DNA of 64,000 nucleotides from Paenibacillus polygoni. Its GTDB lineage: Bacteria; Bacillota; Bacilli; Paenibacillales; Paenibacillaceae. Where the stretch lies: the NCBI RefSeq assembly GCF_030263935.1, contig NZ_CP127162.1:2551501-2615500 (forward strand). The letters are read 5' to 3'. A model generated the notes under the pieces. It made no database searches. It saw only the letters and a program-made list of their open reading frames with translations, and was not told the DNA's origin. The position numbers and the translations under genes were made by a program. Below, one piece after another: positions 1 to 9,316 of this stretch; position 1 is the stretch's first letter, and each line of letters begins with the position of its first letter.

Positions 1-1184
1 CGTATTTCTTCAAACAATATATCTGAAGCTGGAGTCCTCAGCCAATCACGAAGGGGTACGGGAAATCCTAATTTCGGGCGATTCACTATAGCTTCGGGAA
101 CGATTCCTTCCATAGCTTTACGCAGAGCAAGCTTTGTTGTTTTTTTGCCAATCCGATTGGATACAGGTATTTTTTTCGCCGTTTCGAAGACCTCTTTATC
201 TAAAAAAGGTACTCTTAATTCTAATGAATGTGCCATGGACAACTTATCTGCTTTTGATAAAATGTCTCCAGGTAACCAAAAATTCATATCAATATACTGC
301 ATTCTCGTCGTAGGATCTAGGTGAACTGTCTTATCGTAAAAAGGTCTAACAATATCCGCGGGATGTAAAAAACTACTATGAGCGTGGAGTCAATTCCACT
401 GGACAAAAAACATCCTCTACTCACATCGCTTTGTAAATGAAGATTTACAGACTCTTTCAATTTCCACTGAATTTCTTCTGCATAGTCTGCTAATGATCTT
501 TCTACTGGTTGAAAATTAGGTTCCCAATATTTCTCGATCTTCATGTCACCATTTGAGCTAACCATTAATCTTTCTGCAGGTCCTAATTTATGAATATCTT
601 CAAACATCGTATCGGGTTGCGGGACATACTGAAAAGTTAAGTAACTGAATAAACTTTGATACTGAAGCTTTCTAGGAACCCCTTGAACCGCAAGTATGCT
701 TTTGATTTCCGATGCAAACAAAAAATTATTCTCGTCTTTGAAATAATAAAAAGGCTTGATCCCGAAATGATCTCTTGCAGCAAAAAGAGTTTGCTCCTTA
801 AGATCCCAAATCGCAAAACTAAACATTCCACGTAAATGATGAACACAGTCCTTACCGTACTCCTCAAATAAATGCACAATGACCTCTGTATCTGACTGCG
901 TATGAAAATGATGTCCCTTTAGCTTAAGTTGATCTCGCAGGGTTTTATAGTTGTAGATCTCACCATTAAAAACAATCCAAAGGGTACCATTTTCATTCGC
1001 CATTGGTTGGTTGCCGTCTCGTAAATCTATAACCGACAACCTGCGGAAACCGAGACCCATCGAGAATCGAGCCAAACACCTCATGATCAGGACCTCGATG
1101 GTTCATTGCCCCAGTCATTTGTTTTAAGGTTTCTTCTTGTGGTTGCTGTCCGTTATACTTTAATATTCCTGCAATTCCGCACAT
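1..1184 (-). pseudogene. asnB: asparagine synthetase (glutamine-hydrolysing), decayed and cut by window edge
   Basis: The enzyme makes asparagine from aspartate, ATP and glutamine. The start MCGIAGIL supplies the class II glutaminase nucleophile Cys2, followed by NHRGPDHE. Near 1055-1090 the frame shifts, and restoring two bases recovers GVWLDS..MGLGFRRLS. The glutaminase domain then reads on (FNGEIYNY, SDTEV, GMFSFAIWD) to the ATP loop SSGIDST near 385-400. There the frame shifts again and jumps at once to FLHPADIVRPFYDK and LSKADKLSMAHSLELRVPF. In intact family members well over 100 residues lie between these motifs, so an internal deletion has removed much of the synthetase domain. It should not make active enzyme. 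The 3' end lies beyond the window. Confidence 0.85.
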
Positions 1185-1489
1185 ACTATTCTAGTCCTTC
1201 CTATATTAAAGATATAGGATGTAAAGTGCCCACGATTGTTTGAATCAATCACCATTTTTCTAAAAAGATCACTTACTCATCTTTCGCAGTTCAGATCTTC
1301 AAATCTGACTCCGCGCTAGTCTTTTGTTCGAGCTACATGCTTGAACTTAGAAATATGAATCCTACAATTAAAGTAGAAGAAGTAATTGGATTAATCCACT
1401 TTTTCACAAACCGCTCACTGAAACGTGTACTTAACAATTCACGATTAAGAACATATATTAGTACATATAGAAATAAGGAGGCGTAGAAA
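1185..1489. other. intergenic stretch between asnB remnant and small ORF
   Basis: About 300 bases between divergent genes. AT-rich, with no convincing reading frame. It should hold both promoters, but I cannot place them securely. Confidence 0.4.
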
Positions 1490-1726
1490 TTGCCCATTGA
1501 TAAGGACCTACGAGATATAGAAATTGCCAAGCTTGCTTTTATAGGGAGTTCCATTGCTACATTAGGTGATGGAATCGCTGCGCTAGCTGCCGGATTAGCG
1601 CTAGAAGCTTTACAACAGGATTATAAAACCAAAAACAATAATCGTACCGCTTCTATTAAATCAACTAAGAAACAACTTGATCATTTTATTAACGAGTTAG
1701 TTAAGATCAGGAATAATGTTGGTTGA
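1490..1726 (+). CDS. small hypothetical protein (78 aa)
   Basis: A TTG start lies 8 bases after AAGGAGG (1475-1481), so this is very probably translated. Residues about 15-42 (LAFIGSSIATLGDGIAALAA) form one glycine- and alanine-rich hydrophobic segment. The tail is charged and helical (IKSTKKQLDHFINELVKI). It could be a small membrane-associated protein. I do not recognise a family. It is divergent from the asnB remnant and convergent with the AraC gene. Confidence 0.7.
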   Translation: MPIDKDLRDIEIAKLAFIGSSIATLGDGIAALAAGLALEALQQDYKTKNNNRTASIKSTKKQLDHFINELVKIRNNVG

Positions 1727-1860
1727 CATTAACTAAATCCCCAGCTCTTCACCCGTTTTTTATTGCGCAGTATGCGTTAAATGTGACATAAAACCTCCAC
1801 TTATTTTGTTCAACTCATCTGCCCATTATCATTATCCTTCAAGCAATATTTCCCTAATAA

Positions 1861-1904
1861 AAAGAGAAAAAAACGTCCACAACGTTGTGGACGCTTTCTC
1901 TTTG
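1861..1904. terminator. bidirectional intrinsic terminator
   Basis: Perfect palindrome GTCCACAACGTTGTGGAC inside AAAGAG/CTCTTT arms, with A- and T-rich flanks. It lies between the convergent small ORF and AraC gene and can end both. Confidence 0.8.
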
Positions 1905-1939
1905 ACTTGGTTATTCAGACCTGCCGTATGAAATAAAAA

Positions 1940-2788
1940 CTATTTTTTCTTTACTGGTATCCAAATCTCCCCTGTATGGTGTCCTGCCGGTCCATAGTAC
2001 ATTTCAAAACTAGGTGCTTCAATCTGTTCATACTCCGATGTTGGAAACCACTCGAAATATATACGATCCCATAGTTTTTGTAAGTCACATTGCGGATCTG
2101 AGAAAATAGCCCAGGTTGAAGCAGGAACCGTAAGTTTTGTGAATTTATCGGGGATTTCAAGCCCCTTTGGTAGGTTGTAACATACCATGTACTTAAAAGA
2201 TTCTCCGTTATCATCATATAAGGCAGCATGCAACATCGTGTCTGTAAAGCGTCCCAACAATTCGTTCATCAGATCAACACTGCCATCCTCATCACATTGT
2301 TTACGGAACTCAGGAACTTCAGAAAAAGCTATTTTCCTGTCAGAATTAATGAGACCATAAACTCCAAACATCTCAAAAGACCCTCTTTGTTCAATTCGGT
2401 AATTCATTTCGACATCTCCTTTTATTGAAATAGAGAAGGACATTCGAGGATAGGCTTTTAGAGAAACACCTTTATCGCGCGCAGATATCGGCATGATCCC
2501 ATGAAGATTTTTAAACGCCCGTGCAAATGCTTCTGGCGAATCATATCCATATTTCATAGCTACATCAATAACCTTTGCACTCGTGGTCTGAAGTTCAAAT
2601 GCTGCGAGTGTCAACCGTCGACGTCGAATATACCCAGATAACGAGACTCCTGTAATAAATGGAAACATTCTTTGAAAATGGTATGTAGAGCAACAGGCTT
2701 TCTGTGCTAATTCATCATAGGAGATGTTGTCCGCTAGATTTGTTTCGATATATTCCATGGCGCCGTTCATCCTCTCTAACCAATCCAC
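1940..2788 (-). CDS. AraC-family regulator with GyrI-like effector domain
   Basis: Predicted cytoplasmic transcription factor of 282 aa. Residues about 8-105 are a double helix-turn-helix AraC/XylS DNA-binding domain (LADNISYDELAQKACCSTYH, GYDSPEAFARAFKNLHG). Residues about 125-282 form a GyrI/SOUL-like effector domain, ending in EIWIPVKK as is typical of this fold. The GTG start follows GGAGGGG by 6 bases. Proteins with this arrangement bind small hydrophobic ligands and often control transport or resistance genes. No obvious target lies next to it. It ends at the shared terminator 1861-1904. Confidence 0.9.
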   Translation of the reverse strand: MDWLERMNGAMEYIETNLADNISYDELAQKACCSTYHFQRMFPFITGVSLSGYIRRRRLTLAAFELQTTSAKVIDVAMKYGYDSPEAFARAFKNLHGIMPISARDKGVSLKAYPRMSFSISIKGDVEMNYRIEQRGSFEMFGVYGLINSDRKIAFSEVPEFRKQCDEDGSVDLMNELLGRFTDTMLHAALYDDNGESFKYMVCYNLPKGLEIPDKFTKLTVPASTWAIFSDPQCDLQKLWDRIYFEWFPTSEYEQIEAPSFEMYYGPAGHHTGEIWIPVKKK

Positions 2789-2926
2789 CCGCTTCCCCTC
2801 CCTTCCATATCAATTTATCGTAGATAAGAAATGAATACCTAGCATTTACTGCACGAAAAAGTCAGTATGCCGAAGATAACTCCATCTATTAGTACAACCC
2901 CTGCTGCCTGTTACAGCATCATGCAA

Positions 2927-2947
2927 CTACCTGCTACCTGCTACCTG
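2927..2947. repeat. short tandem repeat (CTACCTG)x3
   Basis: Three perfect copies of the 7-mer CTACCTG just past the 3' end of the DUF2441 gene. The upstream CTGCTGCCTG looks like a decayed extra copy. No function is evident. Confidence 0.6.
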
Positions 2948-2953
2948 CAAAAT

Positions 2954-3553
2954 TTATAAATTCGCGCAGAAATCCTCAATAATTTCAATCACTTCAATTT
3001 TTCCATTAACTAAAAGCTCAGGGAGTTCCTTTTCGGCATTTCCCTTCCAATAGGTTCTAGCCTGTTCAATTTTTACGGAGAAGGGTACTGCATCCTCTTT
3101 CGGTAAAAGATTTCCATCACCCTCAAATATACTTCCTATAACACGAAGTTTAACAAGTTGCAATACATTTCGGTTATAGGAATCGAATAGATCTTTCCAT
3201 TTCCATGCGTCTTCATAGCTTTTAGCAGCGTACAAACAAGATAATCTTGATGGGTATTCAGGATATTCTTGTAGTCTTACCATTTCAACGATAACTTCCC
3301 TAATCGCTCTGATTGTCTGTCCAACATAACTTATGGCTACTTCCGCATTTTCTTTATCCATCTTTAAACCGTTAGCTGTATAATGACCATTTAGAATCTG
3401 AATAAAGTCCTCGCCTTTGGAATTCAAACGCTCCTTTTCAAAAAAGAAGTGATACAGAGCATTTTTTTGGTTGTCATCAAAGCAGATGAACTGTCCCAAA
3501 GTCATTTTTTTCTTGGTAACTAAGTGATATACATAGTATTCGTTATCCTCCAT
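2954..3553 (-). CDS. DUF2441-type hypothetical protein
   Basis: 199 aa. The start is placed at the ATG of [12 protein letters not shown] because AGGGGAG precedes it at good spacing; the frame is open further upstream but has no such site. The N-terminal [18 protein letters not shown] followed by a Tyr/Phe-rich stretch matches my memory of the Bacillus DUF2441 family. No signal peptide or membrane segment. The biochemical role of the family is not known to me. Confidence 0.65.
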   Translation of the reverse strand: MEDNEYYVYHLVTKKKMTLGQFICFDDNQKNALYHFFFEKERLNSKGEDFIQILNGHYTANGLKMDKENAEVAISYVGQTIRAIREVIVEMVRLQEYPEYPSRLSCLYAAKSYEDAWKWKDLFDSYNRNVLQLVKLRVIGSIFEGDGNLLPKEDAVPFSVKIEQARTYWKGNAEKELPELLVNGKIEVIEIIEDFCANL

Positions 3554-3665
3554 GGTTTCTCCCCTACTACTTCGTTTTCCAACGGCATGATTCAATTCCA
3601 TACTTTCAATCTCTCGATTCAATTGTCTGGTTATACACTAGGAAAAAGCTTCTTTATCTGCTAGC

Positions 3666-4547
3666 TCAATAACCTACGGATTTCTGCAATACAGAGATAC
3701 TTTCCATGAGGAACGCTTTATTTTTATCAATCCCTCTATTTTTACACCAGACAACCGCACTAAAAGCATCGTAAAAAGTATAAAAAGGCAGTATCGTTTC
3801 CAAATCGATCATAGGACGAATTGTTGTATACCCTTCTGTGTAAGAAGTTTTACTTTGAGGATTCACTTCCCAGACATATCGATTGATTTTAGTAAAATCT
3901 ATTTCTGAGGATCCGCCCCGAGCACTTTCAAAATCAATAATTCCAACAACTTCATTATCATTTATTAATATATTGCCTGGTCTAAAATCCATATGTACAA
4001 CACAGGGACCATCAGGTTGTGGTAAAACGGAAAAGGCACTTTCAAAGTGATCTATACACTTTTCATAAAGCTCTCTTTCAAGCACATCCTTAGCAGGTTC
4101 TTTATGCTTTTCAAAGTTATTTTTAATATAGAGTCTCCAATTGTTCTGATTGGATAGTTGAAAACCGTCGGTTCCTTGAGCACCATATCCAGGCATCTTA
4201 GTTTCATGCAGCATTGCATGTAATACTCCCATTTGGAAAGCTAATTCATCGTTTATGGTTCCTGTACACGGTATACCCTTTATCTCCGATAAAAGTAAAG
4301 CACCTGAGATTATGTCGTCCCCACTCCAGATATCTAACACTCTTGGAACCGGTATTACCTCTCTCAACATTTCTAGCATTCGATATTCGCGATATAGTTT
4401 ATCTCTGTTATATGGAACCTTCGCATATACCGTTTCTCCATTAGTAAGACTCAGCTTGTATACTTGTGAACTATAAGACTCAGGGACATGATCTATACTT
4501 ATAACATTCAGGTTAAATCTATCTATAATCGTATGTACTAAGTTCAA
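3666..4547 (-). CDS. aminoglycoside-phosphotransferase-fold kinase
   Basis: 293 aa APH/choline-kinase fold. Visible are the N-lobe lysine region (YAKVPYNRDK), the catalytic loop HMDFRPGNIL with catalytic Asp, and the metal-binding IDFES motif. These support ATP-dependent phosphorylation of a small molecule. The substrate cannot be read from sequence, and a true antibiotic-resistance role is only one possibility. The TTG start follows GAGGTG with a short spacer. It is a stand-alone gene in a run of minus-strand genes. Confidence 0.85.
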   Translation of the reverse strand: MNLVHTIIDRFNLNVISIDHVPESYSSQVYKLSLTNGETVYAKVPYNRDKLYREYRMLEMLREVIPVPRVLDIWSGDDIISGALLLSEIKGIPCTGTINDELAFQMGVLHAMLHETKMPGYGAQGTDGFQLSNQNNWRLYIKNNFEKHKEPAKDVLERELYEKCIDHFESAFSVLPQPDGPCVVHMDFRPGNILINDNEVVGIIDFESARGGSSEIDFTKINRYVWEVNPQSKTSYTEGYTTIRPMIDLETILPFYTFYDAFSAVVWCKNRGIDKNKAFLMESISVLQKSVGY

Positions 4548-4630
4548 ATCGCACCTCGTGTATTATGAAATGAAATGGCAACCTATGGATTTCTGCATCT
4601 TATTGAGAAAGTCCTGCCTATGAACATAAA

Positions 4631-4662
4631 AGAAAAAGCAACCGGTCTTTTGATCGGCTGCT
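4631..4662 (-). terminator. intrinsic terminator of XRE gene
   Basis: Stem AGCAACCG/CGGCTGCT, with a T-rich run on the minus strand right after it (4631-4637 complement). It lies just past the XRE stop codon. Near-identical hairpins close the genes ending at 6332 and 7778. Confidence 0.75.
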
Positions 4663-4688
4663 CATTTGTTTCGGATCAAGGCGAGATT

Positions 4689-5450
4689 TTACGAAAAATC
4701 AAAGGAAAACGAACTAGGTTTACTTACCACCCTATGAACGATGGAGAACAACCGAGTGGCAATATCACCTTTAACATTAAGCCTGTACCCACCTCGAACC
4801 CTATCCACAAAGCCAAGTTCAATGCAATCTATGATAACTTTGTCAAAATTTATGTCCTCGGGTAGACGTGAGCGAAGTATTGAATCCTCTACTGGAGTGA
4901 AGTCAGGCTGTAAGTTTTCATTGTTAAGCAATAACTCATATAGCACAGTGATCATATCCGGAGGTAGGATATTCATTGGAAACTCAACTGATTCATTCAT
5001 TGCTTCAGTAGCTTTGTTTAAAAAAAGCGAGGTAGCGATACAAACTAATCTATCTTTCGCCCATAGCCCTAATCCAGATGGACCTAGCTGGATTTGAGTC
5101 AACGATGGATTTGATGCGGGTGTCTGTACATTGAATGATGTGGCAGCAATCACCTCGCCTAAAAAATTGATTTTTTGTTCTTGAGTCATCGTCCGAAGTT
5201 CCGTTTGAATTTGAGGCAGCATGGCGTGTAAATTGCTAGTTCTTCCAAGCAAAAAGTCGGTTGTGCAATCAAAGACCGTTGCCAACTCCGTTATAAGGGA
5301 AATATCGGGTAAGGAGTCGCCTTTTTCCCATTTAGACACTGCTTGTGCAGAAACATTTAGTAATAGACCTAATTGTTCTTGTGTCATACTTTTGCTGTGA
5401 CGAAGCTGACTGATTCTTCCACCAAAATGACTAGCATTCGCTTCTATGAT
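4689..5450 (-). CDS. XRE-family helix-turn-helix regulator, probable ATC start
   Basis: 253 aa from the proposed start. Residues about 10-65 are a Cro/C1-type HTH (RISQLRHSKSMTQEQLGLLL, AVSKWEKGDSLPDIS). The remaining roughly 185 residues are helical and unrecognised. The first in-frame ATG (5387) would delete helix 1 of the HTH and has no ribosome binding site. The frame is open up to TAA (5451-5453). GGAGGTG lies 6 bases before ATC (5448-5450), giving M-I-E-A-N-A-S-H-F-G-G-R, so ATC is the likely initiator. ATA, the next codon, is the alternative. A promoter-down or mutated start cannot be excluded. Confidence 0.8.
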   Translation of the reverse strand: MIEANASHFGGRISQLRHSKSMTQEQLGLLLNVSAQAVSKWEKGDSLPDISLITELATVFDCTTDFLLGRTSNLHAMLPQIQTELRTMTQEQKINFLGEVIAATSFNVQTPASNPSLTQIQLGPSGLGLWAKDRLVCIATSLFLNKATEAMNESVEFPMNILPPDMITVLYELLLNNENLQPDFTPVEDSILRSRLPEDINFDKVIIDCIELGFVDRVRGGYRLNVKGDIATRLFSIVHRVVSKPSSFSFDFS

Positions 5451-5467
5451 TTATAACACCTCCATGA
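5448..5467 (-). promoter_or_regulatory. ribosome binding site with ATC start
   Basis: GGAGGTG followed by 6 bases and ATC at the position where an ATG would be expected for the XRE gene. No ATG, GTG or TTG lies in frame between the upstream stop and the HTH. Confidence 0.6.
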
Positions 5468-5563
5468 ATTTATACTTTAATTATAATTACACTGCTATCT
5501 AATGGTATGGAGGTATAGTTTACAACTAAACCATAAGTTGATTTTCTGTATCCATGAGTTGAA

Positions 5564-6157
5564 TCACTTTTTGATTTTACAAATGAAGAAAGCGTATTCA
5601 GAATAAACTTCGTACAAATTCTTTTGTTCTAACTGAAAATTGGTTGTTGTTAGATATTCTTCTAACCTTTCCAACAATGAGTATTTTAAATTAGCCATAA
5701 ACATAAGAAATCCACCTGTATTCAGTAAATCAAAACAGGAATCTAAGCATCTTTCAAAATCTCCAGTTTCTTTGATTGCAGAGCCGATTAAGGTTACAAT
5801 ATCATACTTTTCATTCGTTATTTCCTTATCGAAAATACTTTTACATAACACTTTAGATGGATTAGGATGACCTTCTCGTTGCTGTCTGTAAGCGAATATT
5901 TCGCATATATCTTTGTTAATATCAATGCTTGTTAAGTTACCTTTTCCTTTTAGCCAATATCCCAAGTAATCATCCCAATCCCCTGTTCCAATTCCAACAT
6001 TACATACCTTAATTCCATCCGTGACTGGGAACTCTCTTCTTACGTAATCTCTAGTGATCAATTCAGTATGTATACATTCAGGTGAGGAATTCCATTCACC
6101 AGCTTCAGGACTTTTAAGTTCCAGATAATAGTTAAATAATTTGTCATCCATGTTCAT
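5564..6157 (-). CDS. SAM-dependent methyltransferase
   Basis: 197 aa class I Rossmann-like methyltransferase. Motif I is VCNVGIGTGDWDDYLG (residues about 50-65). The acidic SAM-ribose contact is in LTSIDINKD, the post-II region is YDIVTLIGSAIKE, and later comes LLNTGGFLMFMANL. ATG at 6157 follows GGAGGTG by 7 bases; the frame is open further upstream without a better site. The substrate is unknown. No neighbouring pathway suggests one. Confidence 0.85.
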   Translation of the reverse strand: MNMDDKLFNYYLELKSPEAGEWNSSPECIHTELITRDYVRREFPVTDGIKVCNVGIGTGDWDDYLGYWLKGKGNLTSIDINKDICEIFAYRQQREGHPNPSKVLCKSIFDKEITNEKYDIVTLIGSAIKETGDFERCLDSCFDLLNTGGFLMFMANLKYSLLERLEEYLTTTNFQLEQKNLYEVYSEYAFFICKIKK

Positions 6158-6292
6158 TGAGGAACACCTCCATTTGTATTCGATATCTATATCTATTTTC
6201 TCTCTTAACATTCCCTTATGAAGTCTCGTATTTAATCAAGCAAACTGCCTGTTAGCTTAACTCTAGGAAATGGTTAGCAATCCGTCGTTTAA

Positions 6293-6325
6293 TAAGAAGG
6301 CAACCGACGTTTACCGGCTGCCTCC
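6293..6325 (-). terminator. intrinsic terminator
   Basis: Stem GGCAACCG/CGGCTGCC with one mismatch, just downstream of the phosphotransferase stop (minus strand). It belongs to the same hairpin family as 4631-4662. Confidence 0.6.
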
Positions 6326-6331
6326 TATTTA

Positions 6332-7441
6332 TTAATCCATATTTTTGGGTATCTCGCTCTCGCTCAAAGCTGTTAATCGTTCCTCAAACTCAAAGGGTTC
6401 TTCGTAAGAATAAATTTGATGAAAGAAGCCTTTATACGGGATATCATCTTCTAAACATTTTATGAGATAGGATAGTTCCTCGTCACATGTCGGTTCCTCA
6501 CTGGTGTGATGCATTACTTCAAATGCATCAACAATACTTTCCAAGATGTTTACCTGAATAAATAAAGGCAACTTATCCAACATCGAATCTTCGATGTTTG
6601 TCTCAGATCTGTACCCTGCGAGGACTGTTTCAAAATAATCATCCATAAACTTTTTGCGTTTACCAGCGTCTGGTTCAAATTGTATCCAGCCTACCCCGCT
6701 GATCCAGAGTCCTGCCAGATCAAACATATACCAGCAGTAACATGTATTATCAAAATCATATACGGTTATTTGTCCGGTATCAAAATCAATTGAATAATTC
6801 CCATCATTATAGTCAAAATGGTTCATACCGAAAGTCTCTTGGTTTCTCTCTAATCCTTGTAAGGTATTAAGGAGCTCGACTAGTTTCTCCTTAAGCAAAG
6901 AGAAGGATTCAGGTATCCGTTTATCGATATACAAGGCATTGTATTTATCAAAAAAGCTATAACGGCGATGGATAGGAGTATATCTTTTTGATATTTGGTG
7001 CAATTTGCCCAGGACTTTACCGGAATTATAGTAATATTCAGTAATTGGAGCTCCATCCCGGTACTGATAATTATTTTCGACTAGCATCTTCCCTTTCGCC
7101 TTATGAAACAGGGATATAAAATAGCTATGATGATTATGAATGATTTCTTCCAGCAAATTCCCCTTCTTGGAGCTGACAACATTCGAGACACTTCCTCCGT
7201 GCTCGAATAAATACCTGATATACTCAAGTTCTCCCAGAAAATCTTCCCGGCTCCTGTCAGGTAAGAATGCAATCCTGAGTATTTTGGAGTCGTTCCCCTC
7301 TTTTTCACAGGAGTATACAACATTCCGCCCACCTTCATGTGCCGGAATAAGCTGCATATTGTAACCTTCTAATTCGAACAACTCTGAGGCTAATGGAAGT
7401 AAATATTCTTCACTGATTTTAATAACCTTATTATGATTTAT
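6332..7441 (-). CDS. kinase-fold phosphotransferase, probable ATA start
   Basis: 369 aa protein of the APH/homoserine-kinase-II (SrkA-like) fold. The N-lobe is ENVVYSC-like (GGRNVVYSCEKEG, then ILRIAF). The catalytic loop is HFDYNDGNYSID and the metal motif ITVYDFDNT. It probably phosphorylates a small metabolite or a protein Ser/Thr; the substrate is unknown. GGAGGAG (7447-7453) sits 5 bases before ATA-AAT, giving M-N-H-N-K-V-I-K. The only nearby ATG (7462) lies upstream of that site and lacks its own. Otherwise the gene looks intact. Confidence 0.8.
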   Translation of the reverse strand: MNHNKVIKISEEYLLPLASELFELEGYNMQLIPAHEGGRNVVYSCEKEGNDSKILRIAFLPDRSREDFLGELEYIRYLFEHGGSVSNVVSSKKGNLLEEIIHNHHSYFISLFHKAKGKMLVENNYQYRDGAPITEYYYNSGKVLGKLHQISKRYTPIHRRYSFFDKYNALYIDKRIPESFSLLKEKLVELLNTLQGLERNQETFGMNHFDYNDGNYSIDFDTGQITVYDFDNTCYCWYMFDLAGLWISGVGWIQFEPDAGKRKKFMDDYFETVLAGYRSETNIEDSMLDKLPLFIQVNILESIVDAFEVMHHTSEEPTCDEELSYLIKCLEDDIPYKGFFHQIYSYEEPFEFEERLTALSESEIPKNMD

Positions 7442-7453
7442 ACGATCTCCTCC
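7439..7453 (-). promoter_or_regulatory. ribosome binding site with ATA start
   Basis: GGAGGAG, 5-base spacer, ATA in frame with the kinase. The ATG at 7460-7462 is in frame but would place this Shine-Dalgarno sequence inside the coding region. Confidence 0.5.
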
Positions 7454-7680
7454 AGCTAACATTTTTGCAACGATGAAATTGCCACAGAGGAAATCCAATT
7501 ACGAGATAAATCCTCTGTGGACCTAAATAATAACCACCTTGTTTAACATTGTTTGATCGCTCCTTTCAGCTATTCTGCTATAAATTCTACCTCAAAATTC
7601 CAGATGATTTCCAGGTAAAATATTTTTATAATCAATTACTTTTAAAATACAAATAAAAACAATTATTCTACCTGGGTATA

Positions 7681-7708
7681 TAAAAAACAGCCGTTTTTAT
7701 CGGCTGCT
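7681..7708 (-). terminator. intrinsic terminator of HAD gene
   Basis: CAGCCG/CGGCTG stem followed on the minus strand by six T residues, downstream of the HAD gene. Confidence 0.75.
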
Positions 7709-7777
7709 AACATGCTTTTGCTTAAGTCCTGACTAAAATAAAGGATCCCCGTTAGTTCAATCACCATCTGCACATCA

Positions 7778-8572
7778 TTACACCATAAACCTTTCGATTG
7801 CAACAGCAACACCATCGTTATTATTTGATTCGGTTACATAGGCTGCACAATGTTTAAGTTCGACGATTGCATTTTCCATAGCGATGGGAAATCCGGACAT
7901 ATGAAATAGGCCTAAATCGTTAAAGTCATCCCCAAACACCATTACATTTTCTGAGTTTACACCGATATCATTTAACACCCATTGTACCCCTTGTTCCTTG
8001 GAAGCTGACTTATGCATAATTTGAACTAGTACCCCTTCATCGGTTGCGATTACGTTCACATGGTCACCGAATTGTTCGCCTATATCCTTCCATGCATTGC
8101 AACCTAGAACCAGTATTTTGGTAGGTGAAAGCGAACTTATATATTCTTTATCCATAACTTGGGGTTTGGGGTCATTTATACGGATACCCAATGGAGCGCA
8201 CTCGGAGTCAGGTACTGGACTACTTGTATACCACGAATCGTTCACTTCATATGAGATAATGGACTTAGGTGCGCGTAACTCGATGAACTGGCTTATCTGT
8301 TGGCTTATCTCTATAGGGATACTAATATGCTGCTCATTCTGCTTCGATTTACATGTAACTAAAGCACCATTGTAATAAACCATATAGTCTACAAAAGGAA
8401 ATTCTTTCAAAAATTGATCAGCTGCTCTAGGCGGCCGTGCCGTAGCGATAATAATATGAATTCCTGAATCAAAACATCTTTTGACAGCCTGATAATTCCT
8501 TGGAGATATTGATTTATCATTACTCAGCAAGGTCCCATCCAAGTCTAGTACAAGTGCCTGAATATTAGACAT
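7778..8572 (-). CDS. Cof-type HAD-superfamily sugar/nucleotide phosphatase
   Basis: 264 aa. Motif I is LDLDGTLL with nucleophile and acid/base Asp, motif II TARPP, motif III lysine in KILVLG, and motif IV GDDFNDLGLF. The size and the long cap between motifs II and III are those of subclass IIB (Cof/YbjI-like) hydrolases. These dephosphorylate sugar phosphates, FMN or pyridoxal phosphate with broad specificity. ATG follows GGGAGG. It is monocistronic, with its own terminator. Confidence 0.9.
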   Translation of the reverse strand: MSNIQALVLDLDGTLLSNDKSISPRNYQAVKRCFDSGIHIIIATARPPRAADQFLKEFPFVDYMVYYNGALVTCKSKQNEQHISIPIEISQQISQFIELRAPKSIISYEVNDSWYTSSPVPDSECAPLGIRINDPKPQVMDKEYISSLSPTKILVLGCNAWKDIGEQFGDHVNVIATDEGVLVQIMHKSASKEQGVQWVLNDIGVNSENVMVFGDDFNDLGLFHMSGFPIAMENAIVELKHCAAYVTESNNNDGVAVAIERFMV

Positions 8573-9158
8573 ATGTATCCTCCCAGCATATAAGCTAAAT
8601 TGGTAAGATCCTACTCCTTATTAAGAGAGCCGTCAACAATAAAGTATGAATTCAACGTTGTTAAAAGTAATAACTAGACTTTTTCTCGGTTACGAGAACC
8701 ACTTTATTCAAGCAGCAGTTTTCCACATCTTACCCTTATCTAACCCTCATCTGACTCTAAAGTGATTTCAACCTTTTCATCTTTTTTGAAAATTTTTCTT
8801 GCGCTATAACTTCAAGCCTGCTACTATGAAGAAGCATTATTTTTGGAAAGCAAATATTCAACTCCTATTTAGGATCTTTCCAAGCAGATAATCTTTGACC
8901 ACTTTCTTTACTGGAAGTCAAGGCCATACGGACAGCCGGGTCAAATGCCGATTGGCAACTTTGTTGCCTTATTGATTGAGTTAAAAGCTCGAATTTTATA
9001 AGTTGGTTACTTTACAACCAGTGCATTTTGCACACAACTTGTGAAACGGTCAATAAGAGTGGTAAAAGTAATTATTTGCTATATAGACTCTGATCCTAAC
9101 ATTGTATAGTTGAATATTAAGAACCTTTCCATGAGACGATTTATTTTATGATTGGCTG

Positions 9159-9215
9159 ATGAACACGCAAGAGGTTTGTCCAGTCATGTTTATTGGGACT
9201 TTTCTTATTATTTGA
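9159..9215 (+). other. possible 18-codon leader ORF
   Basis: ATG-AAC-ACG-CAA... to TGA encodes MNTQEVCPVMFIGTFLII and stops 10 bases before the leader terminator. No clear Shine-Dalgarno sequence precedes it, so translation is uncertain. Confidence 0.25.
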
Positions 9216-9225
9216 CTATATATTG

Positions 9226-9269
9226 AAGCAAGTGTGATGCGCATGATGCGTGTTTCGCTTGCTTTTTTT
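9226..9269 (+). terminator. leader terminator / possible attenuator
   Basis: AAGCAAG...CTTGCTT with a partly paired inner stem around GATGCGCAT, then seven T residues. It sits 47 bases before the start codon of the operon. It either ends an upstream transcript or controls read-through into the operon. Confidence 0.65.
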
Positions 9270-9316
9270 GTTGCCGTTTTTACATAAAAATCTAATTTAG
9301 AATAGGGGATTGAAAA

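Larger units (their letters stand above)
8573..9316. other. long intergenic region upstream of carboxynorspermidine operon
   Basis: 744 bases. The first part is AT-rich without an ORF. Around 8913-8991 the plus strand has a short open stretch reading RPYGQPGQMPIGNFVALLIE before TAA, possibly a gene remnant that I cannot identify. The last 250 bases look like the untranslated leader of the downstream operon and end with a strong terminator hairpin (9226-9269). Confidence 0.4.

Noticed and set aside
4575..4865. 96-codon plus-strand frame near the XRE gene
   Set aside because: Spans the XRE terminator and the antisense of its coding end, with no initiation signal.
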